From: Marinomonas mediterranea MMB-1
GTDB lineage: Bacteria > Pseudomonadota > Gammaproteobacteria > Pseudomonadales > Marinomonadaceae
Reading direction: 5' to 3'
NCBI RefSeq assembly: GCF_000192865.1
Contig: NC_015276.1
Coordinates: forward strand, 3,534,001-3,598,000
Length of the DNA: 64,000 bases
The translations under genes were made by a program, and so were the position numbers. The notes below the pieces were generated by a model. That model made no database searches and was not told where the DNA came from. It was given only the letters and a program-made list of their open reading frames with translations. Below, one piece after another: positions 42,396 through 51,171 of this stretch. How positions within the stretch are numbered: position 1 is the first letter of the stretch; each line of letters begins with the position of its first letter.

Positions 42396-43769
42396 TTAAT
42401 CGTCACCAAAATCTTGATAAGCATCGGGAGACAAATCCTCAAACCGAGTATGCTTACCCACGAACGCCAATCGACATGTTCCGATCGGACCATTACGCTG
42501 CTTACCGATAATAATCTCAGCAATGCCTTTGTAAGGCGTATCTTCGTGATATACCTCATCACGATAGACGAAAGAAATAACATCCGCATCCTGCTCTATC
42601 GCTCCAGATTCACGCAAATCTGAGTTTACTGGGCGCTTATTTGGTCTTTGCTCCAAACTACGGTTAAGCTGAGACAGTGCAACCATAGGGCAACTCATTT
42701 CTTTAGCAATCGCTTTAAGAGATCGAGAGATCTCAGAAATTTCATTGGTACGCCCTTCTGTAAAACCAGGAATCTGCATCAATTGAAGGTAATCGACCAT
42801 GATCAATGCAACGCCTCCATGCTCTCGGGCAATACGCCTGACACGAGATCGCATCTCAGTGGGGCTAATCCCGCCCGTATCATCTATAAATAGCTTTCTA
42901 TCTTTCAGCATTTTTACAGCCGACATCAACTTATCCCAGTCTTCCTGTATAAGTTGGCCTGACCTCATTCGAGTTTGATCTATTCGCCCTAACGATGACA
43001 GCATACGAATCATCAACTGCTCTGCGGGCATCTCTAGACTGAATACGATAACAGGAAGTTCGCTGATCATAGCGGCATTTTCAACCAAGTTCATCGCGAA
43101 TGTAGTTTTACCCATTGAAGGTCGACCGGCAACAATAACTAAGTCAGCTGGCTGTAAACCTGACGTCATTGCATCTAAATCCGTAAAACCCGTACTCAAC
43201 CCCGTAATTGACCCTTCCTGGTGATAAAGCTCATCGATCTTGTCGACGGTAGCGCTTAGAATGTCCGCAACCTCTCTAGGCCCGCCTTTTTTCTCACCAC
43301 CTTCTGCTATCTGAAAGATTTTTCGCTCAGCTTCATCAAGCACCTCAGCGGCGTTCATGCCTTCTGGGTGAAATGCTCTATCGGTGATTTCATTTGTCGT
43401 TGAAATCAAACGCCTTAATAACGCTCTCTCTCTAACGATATCCGCATACGACGCAATATTCGCAGCACTGGGTGTCGCCTCAACCATTTCAATGAGATAC
43501 GCCATGCCGCCCACATCTTCAAGCTCGCCGCGCTTGTCTAGACGCTCACCGATAGTTACTACATCGATAGGCTCAACTTCATCCGCGAGTTTTGCTATGA
43601 CGGAGAAAATACGGTTATGCTCAGGGCGATAAAAATCATCTGCTACAACCAATTCAGACACTCGATCCCAAGCTTCAGGATCAAGCATCAAGCCGCCTAC
43701 AACGGACCTTTCGGCTTCAATTGAGTATGGTGGAAGTTTAATGCTGGCTACACTGTCGTCGTCTTGCAC
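42396..43769 (-). CDS. dnaB: Replicative DNA helicase DnaB
   Basis: Hexameric fork helicase. 457 residues. The N-terminal primase/DnaC-contact domain (PYSIEAERSVVGGLMLDPEA) is followed by the RecA-like domain with Walker A AGRPSMGKTTFAMN, Walker B LIMVDYLQLM and the Arg-finger region. No intein interrupts it. It lies 202 bp downstream of rplI behind a strong terminator, so it may have its own promoter. Two imperfect repeats (AGAAAATCTAT, AGAAGATCTAT) lie just upstream. Confidence 0.98.
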   Translation of the reverse strand: MQDDDSVASIKLPPYSIEAERSVVGGLMLDPEAWDRVSELVVADDFYRPEHNRIFSVIAKLADEVEPIDVVTIGERLDKRGELEDVGGMAYLIEMVEATPSAANIASYADIVRERALLRRLISTTNEITDRAFHPEGMNAAEVLDEAERKIFQIAEGGEKKGGPREVADILSATVDKIDELYHQEGSITGLSTGFTDLDAMTSGLQPADLVIVAGRPSMGKTTFAMNLVENAAMISELPVIVFSLEMPAEQLMIRMLSSLGRIDQTRMRSGQLIQEDWDKLMSAVKMLKDRKLFIDDTGGISPTEMRSRVRRIAREHGGVALIMVDYLQLMQIPGFTEGRTNEISEISRSLKAIAKEMSCPMVALSQLNRSLEQRPNKRPVNSDLRESGAIEQDADVISFVYRDEVYHEDTPYKGIAEIIIGKQRNGPIGTCRLAFVGKHTRFEDLSPDAYQDFGDD

Positions 43770-43901
43770 GCTTTATCACTCTTTATGGAAAATCTGTGAC
43801 TCTAGAAAATCTATAGGACTAGAAGATCTATGAATCGAATTATATTTATCAGGGGAAACTCCCCTAAATATTGATGTCAATCAAAGCTTAACATCAACCA
43901 T

Positions 43902-43938
43902 AAAAAAAGGGCATCCATGAATTTGGACACCCTTTTTA
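43902..43938 (-). terminator. Rho-independent terminator after rplI
   Basis: On the minus strand AAAAAGGGTGTCC, a short loop, then GGATGCCCTTTTTTT. The GC stem (GGGTGTCC against GGATGCCC with one mismatch) is flanked by A and T runs on both sides, so it may work in both directions. It follows the rplI stop by about 34 nt and separates the ribosomal protein operon from dnaB. Confidence 0.88.
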
Positions 43939-43971
43939 ATGCTTCATACCATAACAAAAATGTTATGAGTA

Positions 43972-44418
43972 TTACTGAGCTGTTACTTCCAAAGTGACAG
44001 TAGCAACTACATCAGAATGTAGTTGAACGTCAATTTCGAAAGAACCAGTGTGGCGAATAGCACCTTCAGGAAGACGAACTTCTGATTTAGATACTTCTGA
44101 ACCAGTTGCAGTGATTGCATCAGCAATATCGCGAGTACCGATAGAACCGAACAATTTACCTTCATCACCCGCGTTTGCTTCAATAGTAATTGTCTTACCA
44201 TTGATCGCATCAGCGCGAGTTTGTGATTCAGCAGTACGTGCTGCTGCTTTTGCTTCTAACTCAGCACGACGCTCTTCGAATGTCGCCAAGTTAACTTTAG
44301 TCGCCATTACAGCTTTGTTGTTCGGAATCAAAAAGTTACGAGCATAACCTGGTTTTACAGTAACAACGTCACCGATACCACCTAGCTTGTTTACTTTGTC
44401 GAGTAGAATAACATTCAT
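43972..44418 (-). CDS. rplI: 50S ribosomal protein L9
   Basis: 148 residues from ATG 44418 (MNVILLDKVNKLGGIGDVVT), with GAGGTG 7 nt upstream; a GTG at 44427 lies inside that ribosome site. Both L9 domains and the connecting helix (VNLATFEERRAELEAKAAAR) are present. Last gene of rpsF-rpsR-DUF2232-rplI. Confidence 0.98.
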   Translation of the reverse strand: MNVILLDKVNKLGGIGDVVTVKPGYARNFLIPNNKAVMATKVNLATFEERRAELEAKAAARTAESQTRADAINGKTITIEANAGDEGKLFGSIGTRDIADAITATGSEVSKSEVRLPEGAIRHTGSFEIDVQLHSDVVATVTLEVTAQ

Positions 44419-44441
44419 CTCGATCACCTCTAATAAAATCT

Positions 44442-45305
44442 TTAGCTTTCGTTTGAGCCGGAAGGGTTCGCTTTAAAACGACTGCGAATATCTACAAAGC
44501 TATCAATAATGGCCAAGACCATCACCACGCTCAAAAAGTACACATTCAACATAAATAAGCCGATTAAATAGAACAGCACCAATCCGGCCAACCCAATTCT
44601 TTTTTTCGCTAGAACGCCATGTACCAAAGCCAAACCAGGCAATACAAGAGCAGGAATAGACGCCTTGGCAAAAATTTCAAACTGCCCTTCAAGACTCTCT
44701 CCGATAAACACCATTGCGACTAGCGCAAGAGCAAACGGAACAGGGAGCCTAAGAGCATGAAACTCTTTTTTTAACCCTCCAGGGTTGTACAATCCCGCTT
44801 GCCAACGTCTTGCTAAAAACAAGGCACCAACAGAAGCAAAAACTTGAACAACCGATATCGCAATAACAGACTTTTGAAATATCGTTTCTTTCGAGAGCCC
44901 AACCGTACCATTCTGATTCGCTAAAATATGTTGTGTAAGCTCAGTCGCAAACTCCAACATATCCCGCATAATCAGCGGTTGTAACCAAGCGGATAGAATT
45001 GCCAACCAACTTGCTGACAATATCACCCAACTCCAAGATACTTTCAGCCTTAATATATAAGCCAATAATAAAGTATCCAGTAGCACCATTAGCGCTGTTG
45101 CATCGCCTTGAAAGAACCACAGCAATAAAGCTGGCAGCCCTCCCCAAGCTAATACAGGAATCCCTTCTTTTACACCCTTTCGAAGCACCACCAAACCTAA
45201 AATGGCGGCGGCTAACCAAAACATAACAGGGATGACAGAGAAAGCAGCCACAGATATAATGGCATTCATTCTCTTTTTCATCACCCAATCAGCTAGACCG
45301 CTCAT
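44442..45305 (-). CDS. DUF2232 membrane protein between rpsR and rplI
   Basis: 287 residues with about eight hydrophobic segments; DUF2232/YybS-like by size, topology and position (a gene of this type lies between rpsR and rplI in Pseudomonas and relatives). Function unknown. No strong ribosome site precedes ATG 45305; Met at residue 9 or 13 is a possible alternative start. Cotranscribed with ribosomal protein genes. Confidence 0.8.
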   Translation of the reverse strand: MSGLADWVMKKRMNAIISVAAFSVIPVMFWLAAAILGLVVLRKGVKEGIPVLAWGGLPALLLWFFQGDATALMVLLDTLLLAYILRLKVSWSWVILSASWLAILSAWLQPLIMRDMLEFATELTQHILANQNGTVGLSKETIFQKSVIAISVVQVFASVGALFLARRWQAGLYNPGGLKKEFHALRLPVPFALALVAMVFIGESLEGQFEIFAKASIPALVLPGLALVHGVLAKKRIGLAGLVLFYLIGLFMLNVYFLSVVMVLAIIDSFVDIRSRFKANPSGSNES

Positions 45306-45326
45306 AGCAGGGCTTCTACAGACCTA

Positions 45327-45557
45327 TTAATTAAAGTGGCTGTCAGTGTAAGGAAGCAAAGCAATGTAGCGAGCGCGTTTGATAGCAGTCGCTAGCTGAC
45401 GCTGGTAACGAGCTTTTGTACCAGTAATACGGCTAGGTACGATTTTACCAGTTTCAGTGATGTAACCTTTCAAAGTATCAAGATCTTTGTAATCGATCTC
45501 TTTAACGCCTTCTGCAGTAAAACGGCAGAACTTACGACGACGGAAAAAACGAGCCAT
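45327..45557 (-). CDS. rpsR: 30S ribosomal protein S18
   Basis: 76 residues, full length: MARFFRRRKFCRFTAEGVKE at the start and TGTKARYQRQLATAIKRARY near the end. It binds S6 in the ribosome, and the S6:S18 pair is known to bind its own leader in many bacteria. It lies 23 nt downstream of rpsF. Confidence 0.98.
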   Translation of the reverse strand: MARFFRRRKFCRFTAEGVKEIDYKDLDTLKGYITETGKIVPSRITGTKARYQRQLATAIKRARYIALLPYTDSHFN

Positions 45558-45580
45558 GAGAGTCTCCTAATTAAATTCTA

Positions 45581-45988
45581 TTATTCAGCTGAATCTTCAG
45601 CAGCAGCTTCTTCTTTCGCTGGTGCTTCAGGTTTACGCTCTTCACGCTGAGGGCGACGATCTTCGCGGCTTTCAGCAGCTTTAATTGGAGAAACTTCTGT
45701 TACCGCATCTTTACGACGGATAACCATGTTACGGATGATCGCATCGTTGTAACGGAAAGTATCATTTAACTCAGCTAGTACCGCTTCAGAAGCTTCGATG
45801 TTCATAAGAACATAGTGAGCTTTATGAATTTTGTTGATTGGGTAAGCTAGTTGACGACGGCCCCAGTCTTCAAGACGGTGAACTTGGCCACCATCTTCAG
45901 TGATCAAGTTTGTGTAACGCTCGATCATAGCTGGAACTTGTTCGCTTTGATCTGGATGAACCAGAAACACGATTTCATAATGACGCAT
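45581..45988 (-). CDS. rpsF: 30S ribosomal protein S6
   Basis: 135 residues. MRHYEIVFLVHPDQSEQVPA and the LEDWGRRQLAYPINKIHKAH segment are diagnostic. The C-terminus has an acidic tail rich in Glu and Ala (AKEEAAAEDSAE), the site of Glu additions by RimK in relatives. AAGGAG lies 5-6 nt before the ATG. First gene of its operon, with a structured leader. Confidence 0.98.
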   Translation of the reverse strand: MRHYEIVFLVHPDQSEQVPAMIERYTNLITEDGGQVHRLEDWGRRQLAYPINKIHKAHYVLMNIEASEAVLAELNDTFRYNDAIIRNMVIRRKDAVTEVSPIKAAESREDRRPQREERKPEAPAKEEAAAEDSAE

Positions 45989-46010
45989 TTAAGCTCCTTA
46001 TGGATTGTTA

Positions 46011-46065
46011 GTCTCCACGCTTCCCCCGTGTAAAGCTGTGAGACAAGGAGTATTGATTTACGGGG
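46011..46065 (-). promoter_or_regulatory. rpsF mRNA leader with two exclusive hairpins
   Basis: Read on the minus strand, the predicted transcript begins CCCCGTAAA (46065-46057), which can pair with TTTACACGGGG (46034-46024). The same second segment is also the loop of an alternative stem, GTCTC-AC-A-GCTT (46044-46033) with AAGC-GTG-GAGAC (46022-46011). Both cannot form at once. Ribosomal protein S6:S18 autoregulates rpsF in many bacteria through a leader hairpin, so this is a candidate for that control; the specific S6:S18 motif was not verified. Confidence 0.5.
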
Positions 46066-46071
46066 ACGCGC

Positions 46072-46099
46072 ATTATATAACACACATTCAAAGAAACAA
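46072..46099 (-). promoter_or_regulatory. Stringent-type sigma-70 promoter of rpsF
   Basis: On the minus strand TTGTTT (46099-46094), 16-nt spacer, perfect TATAAT (46077-46072), then the GC-rich discriminator GCGCGT. Such discriminators are typical of ppGpp-repressed stable RNA and ribosomal protein promoters. The start point would fall near 46065. Confidence 0.75.
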
Positions 46100-46118
46100 A
46101 CCCATTTAAGGATATTTA

Positions 46119-47000
46119 ATGACCAATCAAAGACAGGCAATGTTATTTGGGCTCGGGGCCGTGTTACTTTGGTCAACCGTTGCGACCGCGTTTTCGCTCG
46201 CACTTCGACATTACTCTCCCGTTCAACTACTTCTCATCGCGACATTTACATCCTTCGTTTTTCTACTTTCAATCATTATTAAAAATAGAGAGCTAGAAAA
46301 ACTGATCGAGTTTGGGAGAAAAGAGTGGAAAACCTCTTTGCTTTTGGGGGGCATCAATCCATTCGTTTATTATTTAATATTGCTGTATGCGTACGAACAA
46401 CTCCCCGCTCAAGAAGCTCAAGCGATTAACTACACCTGGGGCATTGTTCTAAGCTTTATGGCCGTCCCTTTTTTAGGGCAGAGATTGCGCCTCGCGGATC
46501 TTATTGCCGCTTTTTGTTGCTACTTTGGCGTCCTTTACATTGCCACTCGAGGAAACGTATTCTCACTTGAGTTTGCCAACGTCCTCGGTGTCTCTCTAGC
46601 ACTCATCAGCACCTTCATATGGGCACTATATTGGCTGATCAATACGAAAGACAAACGCCCTAATTTAATAGGGCTTACGCTTAACTTTGCTTTTGCATTA
46701 CCACTCATTGCAATCTATGCGCTGCTTACAGGTGCATTTCAAAATTGGCCAGATAACGGACTCCTCCCCTCCATTTATATTGGTTTCTTTGAAATGGGAG
46801 TAAGCTTCATTTTATGGAATTTAGCGATGAAGCGAGCGGAAAGAACAAGCCAGTTAGCCAACCTAATTTTCCTTTCTCCCATTCTATCGATTGTTTGGCT
46901 TTCGCAAATTGCGGATGAGCCGATACTCATATCGACTGTAATTGGGTTAGCCTGCATTTTGACAGGATTAACTGTTCAAAACTGGAAAAAAACAAAGTAG
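46119..47000 (+). CDS. DMT/EamA family transporter
   Basis: 293 residues with ten hydrophobic segments in two EamA repeats (first opening MLFGLGAVLLWSTVATAFSL; second near residues 150-285, with the conserved late segment FLSPILSIVW). Drug/metabolite transporter superfamily, substrate unknown. Its start lies just upstream of the rpsF promoter on the other strand. Followed after 8 nt by a second EamA gene, with which it probably forms an operon. Confidence 0.88.
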   Translation: MTNQRQAMLFGLGAVLLWSTVATAFSLALRHYSPVQLLLIATFTSFVFLLSIIIKNRELEKLIEFGRKEWKTSLLLGGINPFVYYLILLYAYEQLPAQEAQAINYTWGIVLSFMAVPFLGQRLRLADLIAAFCCYFGVLYIATRGNVFSLEFANVLGVSLALISTFIWALYWLINTKDKRPNLIGLTLNFAFALPLIAIYALLTGAFQNWPDNGLLPSIYIGFFEMGVSFILWNLAMKRAERTSQLANLIFLSPILSIVWLSQIADEPILISTVIGLACILTGLTVQNWKKTK

Positions 47001-47008
47001 CCACCATT

Positions 47009-47914
47009 TTGAAAAATACGAACGCCTATATTTTCCCTCTACTCTCGATTGTCTTTTGGTCTGGAAACTATGTTCTTGGGCGAATAACCCTTAATCAAGG
47101 CATGGACCCTTATACAATGTCATTTTTAAGGTGGCTGCTAGCATGCGCCTTCTTGCTGCCTTTTACCTATAAAGCAATACTACGCGAACGTCAGATCATA
47201 AAAGACTGCCTTCCATTGCTTATCCTAATGGGCGGCTTAGGCGTCTGTAATTACAACCTATTTCTCTACATCGCGCTGACAACAACAACCGTTACTAACG
47301 CTGTGCTTCTAAACTCGTTAATGCCCATTTTGATTATGTTAGTGGCACGCATACTACTCGGTAGCCGTACTAGCCCACTACAAAATTTAGGAATTGCGAT
47401 ATCGACAATAGGCGCTGCCGTTATTGTCAGTAGAGGGAGTATAGACACGCTACTTCATTTAACCATTACACATGGCGACATGTGGGTAGTTGCTGCCGTT
47501 TCAAGCTGGGCGCTCTATTCCGTTCTGTTGTCCAAGCGCCCAAAAGCCATGTCGCTCTATGCCTTTTTTAGCGTAACAGCTATCATAGGAACGCTTATAC
47601 AAGCACCCATTTATCTGGCCTTTGGCACCCACTCCGTTGCAGAGCTTACTGCAAATAACTGGCTAGTATTGCTCTATATGGCTTCTTTCGCATCGATCGC
47701 CGCTTTCATCTGCTGGAACAAAGGCATTGAAAAAATAGGCCCAGCAAGCGCCGGCCACTTTATTCATTTAATGCCTATTTTCAGCGTCGCGCTTTCAATC
47801 CCCTTATTGGGAGAAACCCTAGAGACCTTTCATTTACTCGGCGTTATTTTTATCTTAAGCGGCATTTTAACGGCTACCGTACTAAATAACAGAATTCAAC
47901 GCATACAAAACTAG
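47009..47914 (+). CDS. DMT/EamA family transporter, TTG start
   Basis: 301 residues, ten membrane segments, two EamA repeats (FPLLSIVFWSGNYVLGRITL opening). The only sensible start is TTG at 47009 (or ATT one codon earlier); no ribosome site is seen, so translation probably depends on the upstream gene that ends 8 nt before. Not closely similar to the first EamA protein, so not a recent duplicate. Substrate unknown. Confidence 0.86.
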   Translation: MKNTNAYIFPLLSIVFWSGNYVLGRITLNQGMDPYTMSFLRWLLACAFLLPFTYKAILRERQIIKDCLPLLILMGGLGVCNYNLFLYIALTTTTVTNAVLLNSLMPILIMLVARILLGSRTSPLQNLGIAISTIGAAVIVSRGSIDTLLHLTITHGDMWVVAAVSSWALYSVLLSKRPKAMSLYAFFSVTAIIGTLIQAPIYLAFGTHSVAELTANNWLVLLYMASFASIAAFICWNKGIEKIGPASAGHFIHLMPIFSVALSIPLLGETLETFHLLGVIFILSGILTATVLNNRIQRIQN

Positions 47915-47945
47915 GCGCCACCACCGTGGAAACGTTCAACTCATT

Positions 47946-48812
47946 TCAAGCAACTTTTTTAGCGACCTTTGCACTCAAAACCACACTTGTAAATATCAAG
48001 ACCGTGCCAGCTACTGCATAGATATCCGGCACATGTCCCCAAATCACCCACCCCCAAAACCCTGCGAAAGCAATACCGACATAACTTACAGGGGAAACGA
48101 GACTGGCAGGCGCATAGGTATACGCCAAGGTATAAAGATACATACCTACATATAGTGTTGCAGAGACAACCAGCACCCACCCCCAAGTATTAACAGGTAA
48201 AGCAATCGAATGCCCCTGACTTATCGCCAATATAAAAGAGCACAAAGCCGAAAAACCAAAGTAAACAATCATGGTTTCGTGAGAACTGACTTTAGTACTT
48301 AACATACGTGTTGTGACCATCGAAAAAGCCAAGCCAACGGCCGAAAGAAAGCCAACCACATGCCAAGGGTTAAGGTTTTCTGGAGTCGGGTGTATCACCA
48401 ACGCAACACCCACAAAACCAAGCAATAGCGGAATCCAACGCGCCTTAGGAATCAATATTTTGTATACAAGCAACACAACAAGCGGGACACACAGGGGAGC
48501 ACTACTGCGTAAAAGCGACGCTTCAACCAAAGGAATTTTATTCAATGCTAAGTAATAACAAAGAAAGCCGACAAAACCACCCACACTTCTCAGAATATGG
48601 ATTTTAATCGTATCAAAAGAACGTTTTTCCCACTTGCCACGCATTTGAGGCAACAGAACAACGACACAAAATAGACTCTGCCAAAAAACCAATACAGAGA
48701 CCGGTATTTCAGTTTGAACTTGCTTGGCGCCGACAGCGGCAATGGACATAATAAATGCGTAAGAAATGGTTGCGTAAATTCCTTTACGCACTTTAAATAC
48801 GGCTTGCGACAC
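47946..48812 (-). CDS. DMT/EamA family transporter (opposite strand)
   Basis: 288 residues, ten membrane segments, EamA repeats (SYAFIMSIAAVGAKQVQTEI at the start; YAPASLVSPVSYVGIAFAGF near the end). It is convergent with the preceding pair and lies 49 bp upstream-side of thiQ on the same strand, so it may be read through from thiBPQ. Substrate unknown; a role in thiamine uptake would be speculation. Confidence 0.86.
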   Translation of the reverse strand: MSQAVFKVRKGIYATISYAFIMSIAAVGAKQVQTEIPVSVLVFWQSLFCVVVLLPQMRGKWEKRSFDTIKIHILRSVGGFVGFLCYYLALNKIPLVEASLLRSSAPLCVPLVVLLVYKILIPKARWIPLLLGFVGVALVIHPTPENLNPWHVVGFLSAVGLAFSMVTTRMLSTKVSSHETMIVYFGFSALCSFILAISQGHSIALPVNTWGWVLVVSATLYVGMYLYTLAYTYAPASLVSPVSYVGIAFAGFWGWVIWGHVPDIYAVAGTVLIFTSVVLSAKVAKKVA

Positions 48813-48861
48813 AAACTACCTCATGGTCATTAAAATAGGCTAACAACCATAAAGCTGGAAG

Positions 48862-49551
48862 TTAGAGCCCTAAATATCGTTCAAAATGAACGTTGCGACT
48901 CCTTCCTGTTAATACTTGTGCACTGTCCTGTGCTACAAGCTTTCCCTTATCGACAAGTATGACGTTTCCATCCACAAATATCGCGTCATCAGGAGAATGC
49001 GTCACCATCAAGGCAATCAAACGCTGCTCGTGCGTCAGCTGTTTAACAAGGCTCAACATTTCTCGCCTGAGCGAAGGGTCTAATGCACTAAAAGGTTCAT
49101 CTAGTAACAATATTGGCTGCTGCCGAACCAATGCTCTTGCGATCGATACTCTCTGCACCTGACCACCTGATAGTTCCCCGGGGAACTTCATTGAAAGAGC
49201 GTCGAGCTGCACTTTTTCAAGTGACTGCATTACTCGCGCCTTATCTGTCGACGAGAGCTTTCGTGAAGGATGAATACCAACAGCAACATTGTCCCAAACA
49301 CTCAACTGAGGGAAAACATTGTCACTTTGAAAAAGAGTCGTAATGGGTCGTTGGCTGGGTTCTAACGCAAACACATCCCGCCCATCAAAACGCGCTTGCC
49401 CTTCTCCTTTTAGAAAACCACCTAAAAGGTACAGCAGTGTACTTTTTCCTTCACCACTTCCGCCAAGCAAACACGTAAAGCCTTTATCAATCTTAGCCTG
49501 ATAATGCGCGCTAAAATCATCCCACTGATAATGCAGATTAAATTCTAGCAA
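48862..49551 (-). CDS. thiQ: Thiamine ABC transporter ATP-binding protein ThiQ
   Basis: 229 residues. Walker A is LLGGSGEGKSTLLYLLGG, signature LSGGQVQRVSIARALVRQ, Walker B ILLLDEPFSALD, switch His in MVTHSPDDA. Energises uptake of thiamine/TPP with ThiP and ThiB. It overlaps thiP by 14 nt. Controlled by the upstream TPP riboswitch as part of thiBPQ. Confidence 0.95.
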   Translation of the reverse strand: MLEFNLHYQWDDFSAHYQAKIDKGFTCLLGGSGEGKSTLLYLLGGFLKGEGQARFDGRDVFALEPSQRPITTLFQSDNVFPQLSVWDNVAVGIHPSRKLSSTDKARVMQSLEKVQLDALSMKFPGELSGGQVQRVSIARALVRQQPILLLDEPFSALDPSLRREMLSLVKQLTHEQRLIALMVTHSPDDAIFVDGNVILVDKGKLVAQDSAQVLTGRSRNVHFERYLGL

Positions 49552-51151
49552 TTTTTCCGCCTATAATTCGATTAGTAAGATAGAAACAAATAAGACAAAG
49601 CAATAACAACACAATAGCGACGCACGCGCCCTGCTCAATACGGTATGAACCAATGAGCTGAAACAAATACAAGGGTAATGAAAGCAGATCTTGACTGCCA
49701 AACAACGCCACGACCCCCATATCACCTAGACTCAAAACCAATGCATAGGCAATACCTTGAGCTAAACCTGAACGCGTATATGGCCACTCCAGTTTAAAAC
49801 GCTGCCACCCCTTAATACCTAAGGATTCGTACAGAAATTGATAGCGTTTTTCATACTGATAAAAAACAGGCGCAATAGAGCGAATAACAAAAGGAAGAGC
49901 CATTACCGCGTTAACCCAAACCACCACCCAAAAGGTATAACCAAAACCGACACCCAAATTTCGCAAGATTAAAAATAGACCCGTTGCCAACACAATACTC
50001 GGTACCATTAATACCAAATTGCCCATTTGCTCTAAGCGAAACGACCACTTAGCATAACGTAAACTAAACAAACTACTTCTTGCAAGTGACACCACGCAAA
50101 CTGCCAGCAGTAGCGAAAGCAATGCAGAAGGCAATGCAATTTTCAGAGAGACCATAACAGCATGCCAAAGCGCGTCATCTAAAAGGGTCGTCCAAAATAA
50201 TGCACTGAAAACAGGTGTAAAAATGGCTAAAAACGGCGGCACCATGAGCAACAATGCCATCAGGCACGCTAAAACATCGATAAGTAGGGATAACCTCCCC
50301 CCTTTAAATTGACTTCGTTGCCCTTCAATCAAGCTAACATCTTGACTTAAAACGGGAGAATAGCGATACACACACCATGCAACAACTGAACAGATACACA
50401 CTTGTAGAAGTGACAAAAAACTCGCTTTGGCAATATCAAAATCAAACCGTAACGCCTGATAAATCGCCACTTCTAACGTACTCGACTTAGGCCCTCCTCC
50501 TAAACTTAGCACGACCGCAAAACTTGAAAAACACAGCATGAAAATGAGAACAAAAGCACCGGGTAACGCTTTACGAATATAATGCCATTCAATAATCTTA
50601 AACGCGTACCAACGACCAAAACCAAATTGATTCGCCAAACGCCACTGAGCATCAGGAATCATCTGATACACCTGCAATATCAGACGCACTGCCAATGGCA
50701 TATTGAAAAAGACATGGGCGAGCAAAATACCAAACAAACCATATAAGCCAAACACATCCGCAACACCACTAAACACGCCATTGCTACCGTACACCATAAC
50801 GATGCCTAAAATGGCAATGATCGCTGGCACCACCATAGAAACCGCAAACAAATTCAGAAGAAAGCGTCGCCCCCAAAAATGTCGGTGATACAAACAAGAA
50901 GCCACAGGTATCGCCAACGCAATGCTAATAAGCGTACTTAACAAAGCCTGAAGAAAAGAAAACCGGATAAGACGCCAAAGATAAGGCTCTTGAAGATAGC
51001 CCGCCCACTCAACAGGCGATGAGTACAGCAATAGGGAAAAGAAGGCCGCAAAGCCAACCAAAAGATAAAACAGGAGCCCGCCTAAGGCGGGCCAATGTGA
51101 TCGTAGAAAAGTATTCAAAAAGGTTCGCTTCCCAACAATAAAATCACCCAT
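49538..51151 (-). CDS. thiP: Thiamine ABC transporter permease ThiP
   Basis: 537 residues: a fused two-domain permease with about twelve membrane segments and two EAA-type loops (VYQMIPDAQWRLANQFGFGR; LYESLGIKGWQRFKLEWPYT). The size and internal duplication are typical of ThiP. The ATG is 20 nt downstream of thiB. Confidence 0.95.
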   Translation of the reverse strand: MGDFIVGKRTFLNTFLRSHWPALGGLLFYLLVGFAAFFSLLLYSSPVEWAGYLQEPYLWRLIRFSFLQALLSTLISIALAIPVASCLYHRHFWGRRFLLNLFAVSMVVPAIIAILGIVMVYGSNGVFSGVADVFGLYGLFGILLAHVFFNMPLAVRLILQVYQMIPDAQWRLANQFGFGRWYAFKIIEWHYIRKALPGAFVLIFMLCFSSFAVVLSLGGGPKSSTLEVAIYQALRFDFDIAKASFLSLLQVCICSVVAWCVYRYSPVLSQDVSLIEGQRSQFKGGRLSLLIDVLACLMALLLMVPPFLAIFTPVFSALFWTTLLDDALWHAVMVSLKIALPSALLSLLLAVCVVSLARSSLFSLRYAKWSFRLEQMGNLVLMVPSIVLATGLFLILRNLGVGFGYTFWVVVWVNAVMALPFVIRSIAPVFYQYEKRYQFLYESLGIKGWQRFKLEWPYTRSGLAQGIAYALVLSLGDMGVVALFGSQDLLSLPLYLFQLIGSYRIEQGACVAIVLLLLCLICFYLTNRIIGGKIARI

Positions 51152-51171
51152 TCACGAACCCAAATGAACGA

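Noticed and set aside
42355..42400. Repeated TAAGGA motifs and an eight-codon plus-strand frame downstream of dnaB
   Set aside because: Too short and low in complexity to support a gene or regulatory site.
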